Positions 52,716 to 61,102 of a DNA stretch of 64,000 bases are shown here, in pieces. The position numbers were made by a program, and so were the translations under genes. The notes beneath the pieces are model-generated. The model had not been told where the DNA came from. It did not search any database and worked only from the letters and a program-made list of their open reading frames with translations. Each line of letters starts with the position of its first letter. The stretch's first letter is position 1. Source of the stretch: DSXH01 sp964532065 (GTDB lineage: Bacteria; Bacteroidota; Ignavibacteria; Ignavibacteriales; Melioribacteraceae); contig CAZHHG010000004.1 of assembly GCA_964532065.1 (NCBI GenBank), forward strand, positions 1-64,000, written 5' to 3'.

Positions 52716-53482
52716 GTTTATTGCTAAAAATTTCCTCCATAATAATTGCCAGGAACGAGGAATTGAATATAAAGCGATGTCTCGATAGCCAGATAGGTGT
52801 TGTTGATGATATCGTTCTTATTATTGATTCAAGCACTACCGATAATACATTTAAAATCGCCTCGGCTTACCCCGGCATTCATTGCGAAGTTGTTGAATGG
52901 AAAGGGTATGCCGAAACAAAAAATTATGCGCTCGGATTAACGCGCAACGACTGGGTTCTGTGGATTGATGCGGATGAAGAATTAACAATGGAATTACGAT
53001 CGGAACTCGGTGTATTTAAGCACTCGAACCCCGGATATAACGCCTATTCGGTTGCACGCAGGGCCTTTTTCCTTGGCAAGTGGATAAAACATAGCGGCTG
53101 GTATCCTTCCAGGGTTGTGAGGCTCTTTAATAAGAATTTTGCCGGGTTTAATAGTAAGTCGGTCCATGAAGGTCTTGATGTTAAAGGCGGGATCGGGATT
53201 CTTAAGAACGATTTGAATCATTTTACTGATCCTACCATCGAACACTATTTCAGCAAATTCAATACCTATACTTCACTTGCGGCAAAGGACCTATTTGAAA
53301 AGAGGCGAAAAGTCTCTGTTGGTGATTTTTTGATAAGACCGGTTTTTCTTTTTTTCAAAATGTATATCTTACGTTTGGGATTTTTGGACGGGATACACGG
53401 ATTAATCCTGGCTCTTTTCTCGTCTTCATATGTCTTTACAAAGTATGCAAAACTTTGGGAACTAAATAGAAAAATAAAATGA
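52712..53482 (+). CDS. Family 2 glycosyltransferase (WaaE/KdtX-like)
   Basis: A 256-aa GT-A fold enzyme. It starts at a GTG overlapping the previous stop. The first strand SSIIIARNEELNIKRCL, the WKGYAETKNYAL segment and the metal/nucleotide motif WIDADEEL (near 90) are typical of the LPS-core WaaE/KdtX branch of GT2. The substrate sugar is unknown. Together with the O-antigen ligase and ABC exporter it forms an envelope polysaccharide cluster. Confidence 0.9.
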   Translation: MSLLLKISSIIIARNEELNIKRCLDSQIGVVDDIVLIIDSSTTDNTFKIASAYPGIHCEVVEWKGYAETKNYALGLTRNDWVLWIDADEELTMELRSELGVFKHSNPGYNAYSVARRAFFLGKWIKHSGWYPSRVVRLFNKNFAGFNSKSVHEGLDVKGGIGILKNDLNHFTDPTIEHYFSKFNTYTSLAAKDLFEKRRKVSVGDFLIRPVFLFFKMYILRLGFLDGIHGLILALFSSSYVFTKYAKLWELNRKIK

Positions 53483-54366
53483 TTGGAATAATCCCGAATA
53501 TCGATAAACCTGATATTGTAGGTACGCTATCCCGAATTGTTGAGGACCTTCATAAAAATAATCTTGATTATGTTATTAGCAGTTCGATCCTACAATTCGG
53601 CAGCAGTTTTAATACCCTCCTTAAAGAATCCAGATTCGTTCCTATCGAAGACCTTATTAGATCCTCACATATAGTGATCTCTATTGGGGGGGACGGAACA
53701 ATGCTCTCTACTGCATATGCTGTAAGGAACAATTCAACCCCGATTCTTGGCGTAAATATCGGCAAACTCGGATTTCTTGCCGAGTTCGATGTAAAAAGTT
53801 TCTCTGAGTTCATTCCGGAAATAAGAGATAAGAATTATGTTATTGAAGACCGAATGGCACTTGTTGGAACCATTGAAGAATCTTCCTCTATAGAATTGTA
53901 TGCAATTAACGATATCGTAATTGATAAGGGCCCCTGGCAGAAAATGATAGAGCTTACGGTAAAAGTAGACGACGATTATGTCTCTACATTCTCGGCCGAC
54001 GGAGTAATAATAGCTACGCCTACCGGCTCAACCGGATACTCGCTTTCAACGGGAGGACCAGTAGTTAATCCGCGTGCCGATGTTATAACACTTTGCCCAA
54101 TTGCACCTCACACTCTTACTATGCGTCCGCTGGTGATTTCAAGCGATCAGAAAGTAACTATTCTTGTTAAATCGCTACACCAGAAAATTCAGGTTAGCTG
54201 CGACGGTCAGAGGGTTCACTCATATAATTCCCCATCTGCAATTCATATCTTTAAAAGCGACAAACCTTTTAAACTGGTCCACTCCAGTAAAACAAATTAT
54301 TTCGAGATACTTCGAAATAAGCTATACTGGGGACTTGATGTAAGAAAAACCAATAATTCCTTATAG
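53479..54366 (+). CDS. nadK: NAD kinase
   Basis: Phosphorylates NAD to NADP. The 295-aa protein has the signature GGDGTML (70-76), then NIGKLGFLAEF, and TPTGSTGYSLSTGGP (near 183), which are the diagnostic motifs. It begins four bases before the end of the glycosyltransferase, so it is coupled to it. Confidence 0.97.
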   Translation: MIGIIPNIDKPDIVGTLSRIVEDLHKNNLDYVISSSILQFGSSFNTLLKESRFVPIEDLIRSSHIVISIGGDGTMLSTAYAVRNNSTPILGVNIGKLGFLAEFDVKSFSEFIPEIRDKNYVIEDRMALVGTIEESSSIELYAINDIVIDKGPWQKMIELTVKVDDDYVSTFSADGVIIATPTGSTGYSLSTGGPVVNPRADVITLCPIAPHTLTMRPLVISSDQKVTILVKSLHQKIQVSCDGQRVHSYNSPSAIHIFKSDKPFKLVHSSKTNYFEILRNKLYWGLDVRKTNNSL

Positions 54367-54374
54367 GTGGCACA

Positions 54375-54878
54375 ATGAAAAATACTTTTCTCTTTCTGAT
54401 TCTTTTCAGTATGATTATCGCCGCACAGGAAAAGAATAAAATGATTAACGATGAACGTTCAGGTAAACCGATTCTGATTGGATTTTGCGACAGAACCGCT
54501 TTTGCGGATACTAATTTTGCATGGTGGTACGATTCGGAGTATCAGAATTATGAAACCGATAAAGGAGTGATCGATTCTTTAAAGGGTAAAATTGGTGATC
54601 TAACTATCACAATAGTTATGGCTACATGGTGCAGCGACAGCCGTAGGGAGGTCCCGCGTTTCTTTAGAATACTTGACGAATTGAATTACGGAACGGATAA
54701 TCTTAAAATGATCTGCGTCGATAGGAAAAAAGAGAGTCCCGAAGGAAATGTTCAGTCAATGGATATTAAATTTGTCCCGACATTTGTTTTTAACCGGGGA
54801 GGAACTGAGGTCGGTAGAATAATTGAAACACCAAATAGTACTCTCGAAAGGGATCTTAAAGAAATTGTTTATAGATAA
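54375..54878 (+). CDS. Thioredoxin-like exported protein with CxxS motif
   Basis: A 167-aa protein with a signal peptide (about 1-17) and a thioredoxin fold. The active-site position reads TWCSDSRREVP (Cys86, Ser89), so the second cysteine of the usual CxxC is serine. A cis-proline-like KFVPTFVF follows at the expected place. This makes it unlikely as a simple disulfide reductase; a monothiol role or a structural role is possible. The function is not assigned. A strong terminator follows. Confidence 0.82.
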   Translation: MKNTFLFLILFSMIIAAQEKNKMINDERSGKPILIGFCDRTAFADTNFAWWYDSEYQNYETDKGVIDSLKGKIGDLTITIVMATWCSDSRREVPRFFRILDELNYGTDNLKMICVDRKKESPEGNVQSMDIKFVPTFVFNRGGTEVGRIIETPNSTLERDLKEIVYR

Positions 54879-54880
54879 AA

Positions 54881-54912
54881 AAAATACCGGATCAGCTCCG
54901 GTATTTTTTTAT
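54881..54912. terminator. Bidirectional intrinsic terminator
   Basis: AAAATACCGGA (54881-54891) pairs with 54897-54907 across a TCAGC loop. A-run before and T-run after the stem serve both the thioredoxin-like gene (plus) and the lysine 2,3-aminomutase gene (minus), which converge here. Confidence 0.9.
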
Positions 54913-54928
54913 CATATCATTTTATAAA

Positions 54929-56131
54929 TCAGTTCTTGCTTGGTTCCATTGTTGTAACTTTAACCTCAGAAACATCCTTGTAGTTTTTCGGTTTCCTGGA
55001 AGATCCGTTTTTCTTAGCAGTAATTTCAACCTCGATTTTTTCCGTATCGTTTTTCTTCCCATTACCGTTTCCGTTCCCATTTCCGTTACTGCTCTTCGAT
55101 TCATGATAGGCATAAATCTGGTTTTTGAAATTTCTGAGCACAATACTGTTTTCATCCTTGTGAAGTACATATTGAGGTAATATCGGAATTTTACCTCCGC
55201 CCCCGGGTGCGTCGATTACAAAGTGAGGAATTGCAAGCCCGCTTATATTACCGCGAAGTGCAAACATGATCTCCAGGCCTTTATCGATAGATGTTCGGAA
55301 ATGATTTGCTCCTCTTGTTTCATCGGCCATATAAAGATAATATGGTTTGACTCTGATTTTAAGCAGCTTTGTAAAGAGTTCTCTCATTACTTCTGCGTCA
55401 TCGTTAACACCTTTCATCAGAACCGACTGATTTTGAACCGGGCACCCTGCATTAGCAAGCATTTCGCATGCTTTTGTACTTTCAGGTGTAATTTCCCACG
55501 GATGATTAAAATGCGTATTTATATAGATCGGGTGATACTTCTTAAGCATTTCGCACAGCTTTGGTGTTATCCTGTGGGGAAGTACACACGGCATCTTTGT
55601 GCCGAGCCGGATAATTTCTATATGAGGGATGGAACGTAACCGCTGGAGTATTTTCTCGAGCATTGTATCTGTTAACATAAGTGGATCGCCGCCGGACATA
55701 ATTACGTCCCTGATCTCTTTATGTTCTTCGAGATATTTAAATGCGGATTCCAGTTGCCTCATAGAAATTTTATCTGAGTTACCCACTTTCCTTTTACGCG
55801 TGCAGAATCTGCAATACATACCGCACTGACTGGTAGTAAGGAATAGAGCACGATCGGGGTACCTGTGAGTAATATTGGGGACAGGACTCATGGCGTCCTC
55901 CTGAAGAGGATCTTCGTAACCGTCCAGGTCTTCGAGCTCCTGAACATCGGGAACGCACTGAAGCCAGATCGGATCACCAGGATAACGGATCAGACTAAGG
56001 TAATAAGGATTTATTCTCGCCTGGAAGAATTCGTCTAGACCTTCTGCGACCTTCCGGTCTATGTTGAACTTCTCTACAAGTTGATCAACCGTATGAATGC
56101 TGTCTCTAACCATTTGCTGCCAGAGTTCCAT
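54929..56131 (-). CDS. kamA: Lysine 2,3-aminomutase (radical SAM, PLP)
   Basis: Converts L-lysine to L-beta-lysine. The 400-aa protein has the radical SAM cluster motif at Cys103, Cys107 and Cys110 (QCGMYCRFC) and the PLP-lysine motif DAPGGGGK (Lys314). Asp307 and Asp270 fall at the positions of the two aspartates that bind the substrate side-chain amine in the clostridial enzyme (Asp330 and Asp293, with Lys337), which supports lysine as substrate. Residues 345-400 form a charged tail with a glycine-asparagine repeat. Last gene of a four-gene minus-strand operon, 22 bases after the GNAT stop. Confidence 0.93.
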   Translation of the reverse strand: MELWQQMVRDSIHTVDQLVEKFNIDRKVAEGLDEFFQARINPYYLSLIRYPGDPIWLQCVPDVQELEDLDGYEDPLQEDAMSPVPNITHRYPDRALFLTTSQCGMYCRFCTRKRKVGNSDKISMRQLESAFKYLEEHKEIRDVIMSGGDPLMLTDTMLEKILQRLRSIPHIEIIRLGTKMPCVLPHRITPKLCEMLKKYHPIYINTHFNHPWEITPESTKACEMLANAGCPVQNQSVLMKGVNDDAEVMRELFTKLLKIRVKPYYLYMADETRGANHFRTSIDKGLEIMFALRGNISGLAIPHFVIDAPGGGGKIPILPQYVLHKDENSIVLRNFKNQIYAYHESKSSNGNGNGNGNGKKNDTEKIEVEITAKKNGSSRKPKNYKDVSEVKVTTMEPSKN

Positions 56132-56153
56132 GACATGTGCCCTTTGTGTTTTG

Positions 56154-56624
56154 TTATTTTATATATTTTCCGAAAACAATTAAATGATCATTTAGTTTAT
56201 AGAAATCTCTTATCTCGGCTACTATTGAATAGTTATTCCTGAAATAGAAATTCCTTGTTGCTTCATAATTGTCTTTGGAAGAGGTCTCTGCCAGAATCCA
56301 TCTTCCGTTATTCTCTTTAACAAAACTTTCTGCATGGTTAATAAGCTTTTTCCCGACACCCTTATTCTGTGTTCTACTATCAACAACAATCCAGAACATA
56401 TCGAATGTTCCGTCGGTAAGTGCTCTCTTGCCCGTGCAGTGATATCCCAGAATCTTCCCATCCTCATCATAAACAAATACGTTATAGTATTCATGATCCG
56501 GATTCGCAATCGCTTCATCAATCAGTTCGACTGCAATTTTTTTTTCTTCGGTACTGAAATTATCAGTCCCTTCGATTATAGTTATTAATTGTTTTCTGTC
56601 GTCAGATTGCAGCTTGCGTATCAT
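56154..56624 (-). CDS. GNAT-family N-acetyltransferase
   Basis: A 156-aa acetyl-CoA-dependent transferase. It shows the GNAT pattern, including motif A VVDSRTQNKGVGKKLI (near 97, with the R/Q-x-x-G-x-G/A turn) and the late NFYFRNNYSIVAEI strand. In other organisms beta-lysine acetyltransferases (AblB, YodP) act with lysine 2,3-aminomutase; this protein is shorter and the assignment to that role rests on its place in the operon, overlapping the upstream ATP-grasp gene by 23 bases. Confidence 0.85.
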   Translation of the reverse strand: MIRKLQSDDRKQLITIIEGTDNFSTEEKKIAVELIDEAIANPDHEYYNVFVYDEDGKILGYHCTGKRALTDGTFDMFWIVVDSRTQNKGVGKKLINHAESFVKENNGRWILAETSSKDNYEATRNFYFRNNYSIVAEIRDFYKLNDHLIVFGKYIK

Positions 56625-57660
56625 ATTGTCTTCTTTCTAAAGCCAGCATTGTAAGCCGGTAAAGTAACTCTTCATAATTAATTCCGGCAGCTGCAGCCGA
56701 ACGGACAAATCCGGAATCGGGTGAAATATCGGGATTCGGATTAACTTCAATAACGTAAGGAATATTCCTGCTGTTCAATCTAATATCGACACGGGCATAG
56801 TCTCTGCACTCAAGGGCTTTATAAGCATCCATAGCCATCTGCTCGATTTTGATTCTAAGTTTCTTTTCGAGCGGAGCAGGGCACCTGGGCGTAGTGTGCT
56901 TATAATAGATACTATCCGGCGACCATTTAGCCTCGTAAGTAATAATTTTCGGAAGCTCATCGGGCAACCCGTCGAAACGGATCTCTGAAATCGGAAGGAT
57001 CTGATCCCCGAGTATTGCGACATTCAGCTCCCGGCCCTCAATATACTCTTCAATAATTACTTCCTGTTTGTAAGTAGAGAAGAGGTAATGGAGTCTCTGC
57101 TTAAGTGATTCATGATTTTCTACAACAGAGAATTCGGAAATTCCGATACTTGCATCTTCACGTGCAAGTTTTAGTATTGCCGGGTATCTGAGTAATAATT
57201 CTTTTGGAGAAGGAATGTGATTTAATTTTGCGATGTAATGTCTAGGCGTTTTTATTCCATGCGAATTCAGTATCTGTTTTGTTCTGGATTTTACAAGGCA
57301 ATTGCCCAGACAGATCGGATTGTTTCCTGTGAAAGGGATTCCTAAAAGATCAAACAATCCGGCCACATAACTCTCAAGATTCGAAACACCTTCAACCGAT
57401 TCAACAAAATTGAGTATTACGTCTGGTGAGTAATGGTTTATTTTTTTAATTGCGGAACGGACATCGCTGTTAACCGGAAGTGTCTCAACGCTTATATAAC
57501 GCTTCGAAAGGATTTTTTTTATACTATCAATCTGGTTCAGAAAATCGCGCTCGGATAAATCAATATTCTGATTTTCGTCAGAGATTTCTTTGCCGAGATA
57601 GTTGTTGTAAAAACGGGTCGGCTCATTAAAGCAGATTAATATTTTCCTGTCTATATTCAT
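56602..57660 (-). CDS. ATP-grasp ligase related to D-Ala-D-Ala ligase (second of pair)
   Basis: A 352-aa ATP-grasp protein of the D-Ala-D-Ala ligase superfamily. The ATP-grasp core is clear: IIEEYIEGRELNVAILGD, YEAKW, ARVDIRLNS and the metal-site IEVNPNPDI. The canonical Ddl N-terminal signature (HGxxGEDG) is missing; the same place has NFVESVEGVSNLES. It is thus unlikely to be the cell-wall Ddl and more likely joins other amino or carboxylate partners. The start is ATG at 57660, overlapping the first ligase by four bases. Confidence 0.85.
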   Translation of the reverse strand: MNIDRKILICFNEPTRFYNNYLGKEISDENQNIDLSERDFLNQIDSIKKILSKRYISVETLPVNSDVRSAIKKINHYSPDVILNFVESVEGVSNLESYVAGLFDLLGIPFTGNNPICLGNCLVKSRTKQILNSHGIKTPRHYIAKLNHIPSPKELLLRYPAILKLAREDASIGISEFSVVENHESLKQRLHYLFSTYKQEVIIEEYIEGRELNVAILGDQILPISEIRFDGLPDELPKIITYEAKWSPDSIYYKHTTPRCPAPLEKKLRIKIEQMAMDAYKALECRDYARVDIRLNSRNIPYVIEVNPNPDISPDSGFVRSAAAAGINYEELLYRLTMLALERRQYDTQAAI

Positions 57661-58721
57661 ATTAAATTATGTCTCTTAGCCGCGGTTAAAAGAACTTTGT
57701 TTATCATATCGTTGTAAGTCATTCCGTTTGCACGGGCAGCTTTCGGGAAACACGAATTGTCTTCGGGCTTTGGTAGAATTCCCGGAAGCGGATTAACTTC
57801 GATAATATTCGGTTCACCCTTTGAATCAAGACGAAGATCAATTCTGCTCCAGTCTTTACATCTGAGAACCCTGTAAGTCTTTAGGGCAACGTCTTTAATC
57901 TTTTGTTCAAGTTCCCTGTCGATTTTTGCAGGACAGGTGAAAATATCGAGAGGATTCTCTCTTGTATCAACCACCCATTTGGCTTCAAATGAATATATAG
58001 GCAGGAGATTACCGGGGAGCTGATCAAAATTAATCTCAACTATCGGAAGTACTTCAGTATCCGAATTATTTCCCAATATAGCGACGGTAAACTCTCTTCC
58101 GGGTAGAAACTCTTCTATAATAAAGGGCTGATCGTACTCGGCAAGATTTTCCCTCAATCTTACTCTCAGGTCATCTATATTATTGATATATGATGAATTA
58201 AAAATTCCTTTACCCGATCCTTCTGAAACCGGCTTCATCATTACCGGAAATGAGAGATTGAAATCTTTCAGGTCATCTACACTTTCAGCAAACATAAAAC
58301 GGGATGTAGGTACCCCGTTATAGGCAAGTACTTCCTTCGTTCTCGATTTATCGAGACATGTAGCAAGAGTTAACGGATCAGATCCGGTGTAGGGGATTGA
58401 AAGCATATCGAGCATAGCCGGTATCTGGGCTTCACGGCTGATTCCGTTTGCGCATTCGGCAACATTAAAAACAATCTCGGGGCGTAAGCGGCGGAATTTT
58501 TCGAAAGCATCTTCGTTCGCTTCTATCATTGTTACATCATGATGGAGTTCGAGAGCGTCTTTGATTGCGTTTATTGTTTCGATTGTATCCCACTCGGCAT
58601 AAGTATCGTTGAACTGAGAAGAATTTTTTGATTTAAGAGAGAGTTGTGCGGATTCGAAAGAGGATTCTTCCGGTTTGACATTATATGTAAGCGCTACTTT
58701 TAATTTTTTATTTAGTTCCAA
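57657..58721 (-). CDS. ATP-grasp ligase related to D-Ala-D-Ala ligase (first of pair)
   Basis: A 354-aa paralogue of the downstream ligase (same order of motifs: VFNVAECANGISREAQ, DKSRTKEVL, FIIEEFLPGREFTVAILGN, FEAKW, SRIDLRLDS, IIEVNPLPG). The Ddl signature is again replaced by N-x-x-E-x-x-x-G-I-S. The start is a TTG at 58719-58721; I find no ATG in frame before the conserved region. It is the first gene of the operon and follows a promoter at 58757. Confidence 0.83.
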   Translation of the reverse strand: MELNKKLKVALTYNVKPEESSFESAQLSLKSKNSSQFNDTYAEWDTIETINAIKDALELHHDVTMIEANEDAFEKFRRLRPEIVFNVAECANGISREAQIPAMLDMLSIPYTGSDPLTLATCLDKSRTKEVLAYNGVPTSRFMFAESVDDLKDFNLSFPVMMKPVSEGSGKGIFNSSYINNIDDLRVRLRENLAEYDQPFIIEEFLPGREFTVAILGNNSDTEVLPIVEINFDQLPGNLLPIYSFEAKWVVDTRENPLDIFTCPAKIDRELEQKIKDVALKTYRVLRCKDWSRIDLRLDSKGEPNIIEVNPLPGILPKPEDNSCFPKAARANGMTYNDMINKVLLTAAKRHNLI

Positions 58722-58756
58722 GGAACTGATACAGAATTCCTTCCAATCTTTGCTTA

Positions 58757-58786
58757 CTAATATAACTATTAAAAAATTTTTTGCAA
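58757..58786 (-). promoter_or_regulatory. Candidate promoter of the ligase/GNAT/kamA operon
   Basis: On the minus strand TTG (58784-58786) and TATATTAG (58757-58764) are separated by 19 bp; the -7 box differs from TAnnTTTG in one position. Transcription would start near 58750, giving a leader of about 28 nt before the TTG start codon. Confidence 0.5.
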
Positions 58787-58854
58787 GTTCGAGAGCGAAA
58801 TTTTTTTTTGGTGTGAGATAGAGACGTCGTAAAAAAATTTTGCGGATCTCAGGT

Positions 58855-61032
58855 TCAGGCGATCTGTGACATTAGAATGTTGCTCGCGAAATTATCCCGG
58901 AGATTTTTTTTGATGACTGAATTTTTATCCTTGTCAAGTGTCGGATCGTCGTTTATAATTTCAAATGCTGTCTCTCGTGCGGAAACGAGGAGTTCAAAAT
59001 CCGAAACAATATTTGCATACTTAAACTCCGGAAGACCGCTCTGCTTTGTTCCGAATATATCGCCTGTTCCTCTCAGCTTCATATCGACTTCAGCAAGATC
59101 AAATCCGCTTGAGTTGCTGATCATCGCATTAAGCCTGATGATTGATTTGTTCCTCTCTATCTGATCCGGCGAAAGATAATCGAAGTTAAAGTTGAACTGG
59201 CCTGTTTTTACAGCCAGATCATCCTTCGTGATTAGTATACAGTAGGCCTGCTTGTCGCTGCGCCCTACGCGCCCGCGCAGTTGGTGAAGCTGCGAAAGCC
59301 CGAACCGGTGGGCATCGTTAATTACAATTATATTCGCATCGGGCACGTCGATTCCAACCTCGATAACAGTGGTCGAAACCAATACATCGTATTTCTTTTC
59401 GGCAAATTCGAGCATCACTTTTTCCTTCTGCCGCCAGTTCATCCGGCCGTGTATCAAACCGATTTTTAATTCTTTCAGATAGCTCTGTTTAAGCTCGTTG
59501 TAGTAAGTTTCGGCGGCTTTCAGTTCAAGCTTTTCGGATTCATCAACAAGCGGGTAAACCATGAACGTCTGGTATCCCGCACGCGATTTTTCGATTATGA
59601 AATCATATACATCAATTAATTTTTTTTCGCCCCGTAGATAAGTTTTAACCGGTTTCCTGTTAAGTGGCATCTGATCAATAATCGAAACGTCAAGATCGCC
59701 GTACAATGTCATCGAAAGTGTTCTCGGGATTGGAGTTGCAGTCATTACTAGTACATCCGGCTGGATCCCTTTTCTTATAAGTCTGGAACGCTGAACCACA
59801 CCGAAACGGTGCTGCTCATCGATAACAACCAGTCCGGGATTGTTGTATTCCACATTCTCTTCGATGAGCGCATGAGTTCCGATAATTAAATTAACCTCAC
59901 CCGATTTAATCTGATGCAGAAGTTTTTTCCGATCTGATCTATTCTGTCCTCCTATAAGAAGTCCTGCTTTTATTCCGAACGGTTCAAGCATTCCGGAAAT
60001 TCTTTTATAGTGTTGATCGGCGAGTATCTCGGTAGGTGACATAAGAATTGCCTGGTAGCCATTTGAAATCGCAATAAACACACCTACAAGTGCTACGATC
60101 GTTTTACCGCTTCCTACATCCCCTTGCAGAAGCCGGTTCATCGGACGGCCGCTTTCAAGGTCCTTTCGGATTTCAGAGAGTACTTTTAGCTGCGCGTCAG
60201 TCAGCTTGAATGGAATTGAAGCAAGAAATTTTTTTAACGGTCCGATGTGGACTTTAAAAGCGATTCCGTTCCCTTTGTTCTTTATAAACGATTTCCGGAG
60301 AGCAACCATACATTCGAAATAGAATAGCTCTTCGAATTTTATACGTCTCCAGGCAGTTTCAAGAGCGTCGGTACCGGAAGGGAAGTGAAGGTTTCCTATT
60401 GTTGAATTTATATCAGGTAGCCCTTTAGCCTGTATTAAATCCTCCGGAAGGGTTTCCTGTATATTGCCGGAATAATTTTCTACGGCAAAGTTTATAATTC
60501 TCCTAAGACTGAAATCACCAAGGTTTGCAGTCCGCAATTCCTTTGGTACTCGGTAGAATGGAATAATTTTACCGGTATGTAAAAAATCCTTCGATTCTTT
60601 TTCGGCTAACCTGTCGAAATCCGGATGAACAAACTGAAGATGTCCGTATTTGGTAAGAACCGGTTTTGCGGAGATTGCATAATAATCACCGGGATTAAAT
60701 ATGTCCTTAAAGTATTTGATACCCTGAAACCAGACACATTCAAAAAATCCGGATCCGTCCTTCATCTTTAATTTGAAAATCTGTTTTTTACCGTACCTGA
60801 TTAAATCTTTAGTAACTACTTCACCTATAATTGTCACTTCTCCTTCGTATCCGTCCCGGATAAACTGAAGTACTTTAACACTGTTCAGAATTGTTGAGCG
60901 GTCAAGGTATCTGGAGGGGAAATAAAATAACAAGTCTCTGATTGTATTAATGCCGATTTTGGCAAATGATTCCGAACGTTTGGGTCCGACCGATTTCAAA
61001 TATTGAACGGATTGAGAAAGAATATCGGGCAT
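58855..61032 (-). CDS. recG: ATP-dependent DNA helicase RecG
   Basis: A 725-aa helicase that remodels stalled forks and Holliday junctions. It has an N-terminal wedge/OB region (about 1-220), the helicase core with Walker A GDVGSGKT (near 302), DEQHRFG, the TATPIPRTL motif, and the second RecA-like domain ending with the RGRVGRSDKQAYC and TRIP-like segment. Standard length. A near-consensus -7 (TATATTTA) lies just upstream on the minus strand, without a good -33. Confidence 0.97.
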   Translation of the reverse strand: MPDILSQSVQYLKSVGPKRSESFAKIGINTIRDLLFYFPSRYLDRSTILNSVKVLQFIRDGYEGEVTIIGEVVTKDLIRYGKKQIFKLKMKDGSGFFECVWFQGIKYFKDIFNPGDYYAISAKPVLTKYGHLQFVHPDFDRLAEKESKDFLHTGKIIPFYRVPKELRTANLGDFSLRRIINFAVENYSGNIQETLPEDLIQAKGLPDINSTIGNLHFPSGTDALETAWRRIKFEELFYFECMVALRKSFIKNKGNGIAFKVHIGPLKKFLASIPFKLTDAQLKVLSEIRKDLESGRPMNRLLQGDVGSGKTIVALVGVFIAISNGYQAILMSPTEILADQHYKRISGMLEPFGIKAGLLIGGQNRSDRKKLLHQIKSGEVNLIIGTHALIEENVEYNNPGLVVIDEQHRFGVVQRSRLIRKGIQPDVLVMTATPIPRTLSMTLYGDLDVSIIDQMPLNRKPVKTYLRGEKKLIDVYDFIIEKSRAGYQTFMVYPLVDESEKLELKAAETYYNELKQSYLKELKIGLIHGRMNWRQKEKVMLEFAEKKYDVLVSTTVIEVGIDVPDANIIVINDAHRFGLSQLHQLRGRVGRSDKQAYCILITKDDLAVKTGQFNFNFDYLSPDQIERNKSIIRLNAMISNSSGFDLAEVDMKLRGTGDIFGTKQSGLPEFKYANIVSDFELLVSARETAFEIINDDPTLDKDKNSVIKKNLRDNFASNILMSQIA

Positions 61033-61102
61033 ATAGAAATTTTGTTTTGTTTCCGGTTAAATATAATAAATTAAACTTAAGGTGGGAAAAGGGAAATGCT
61101 GA

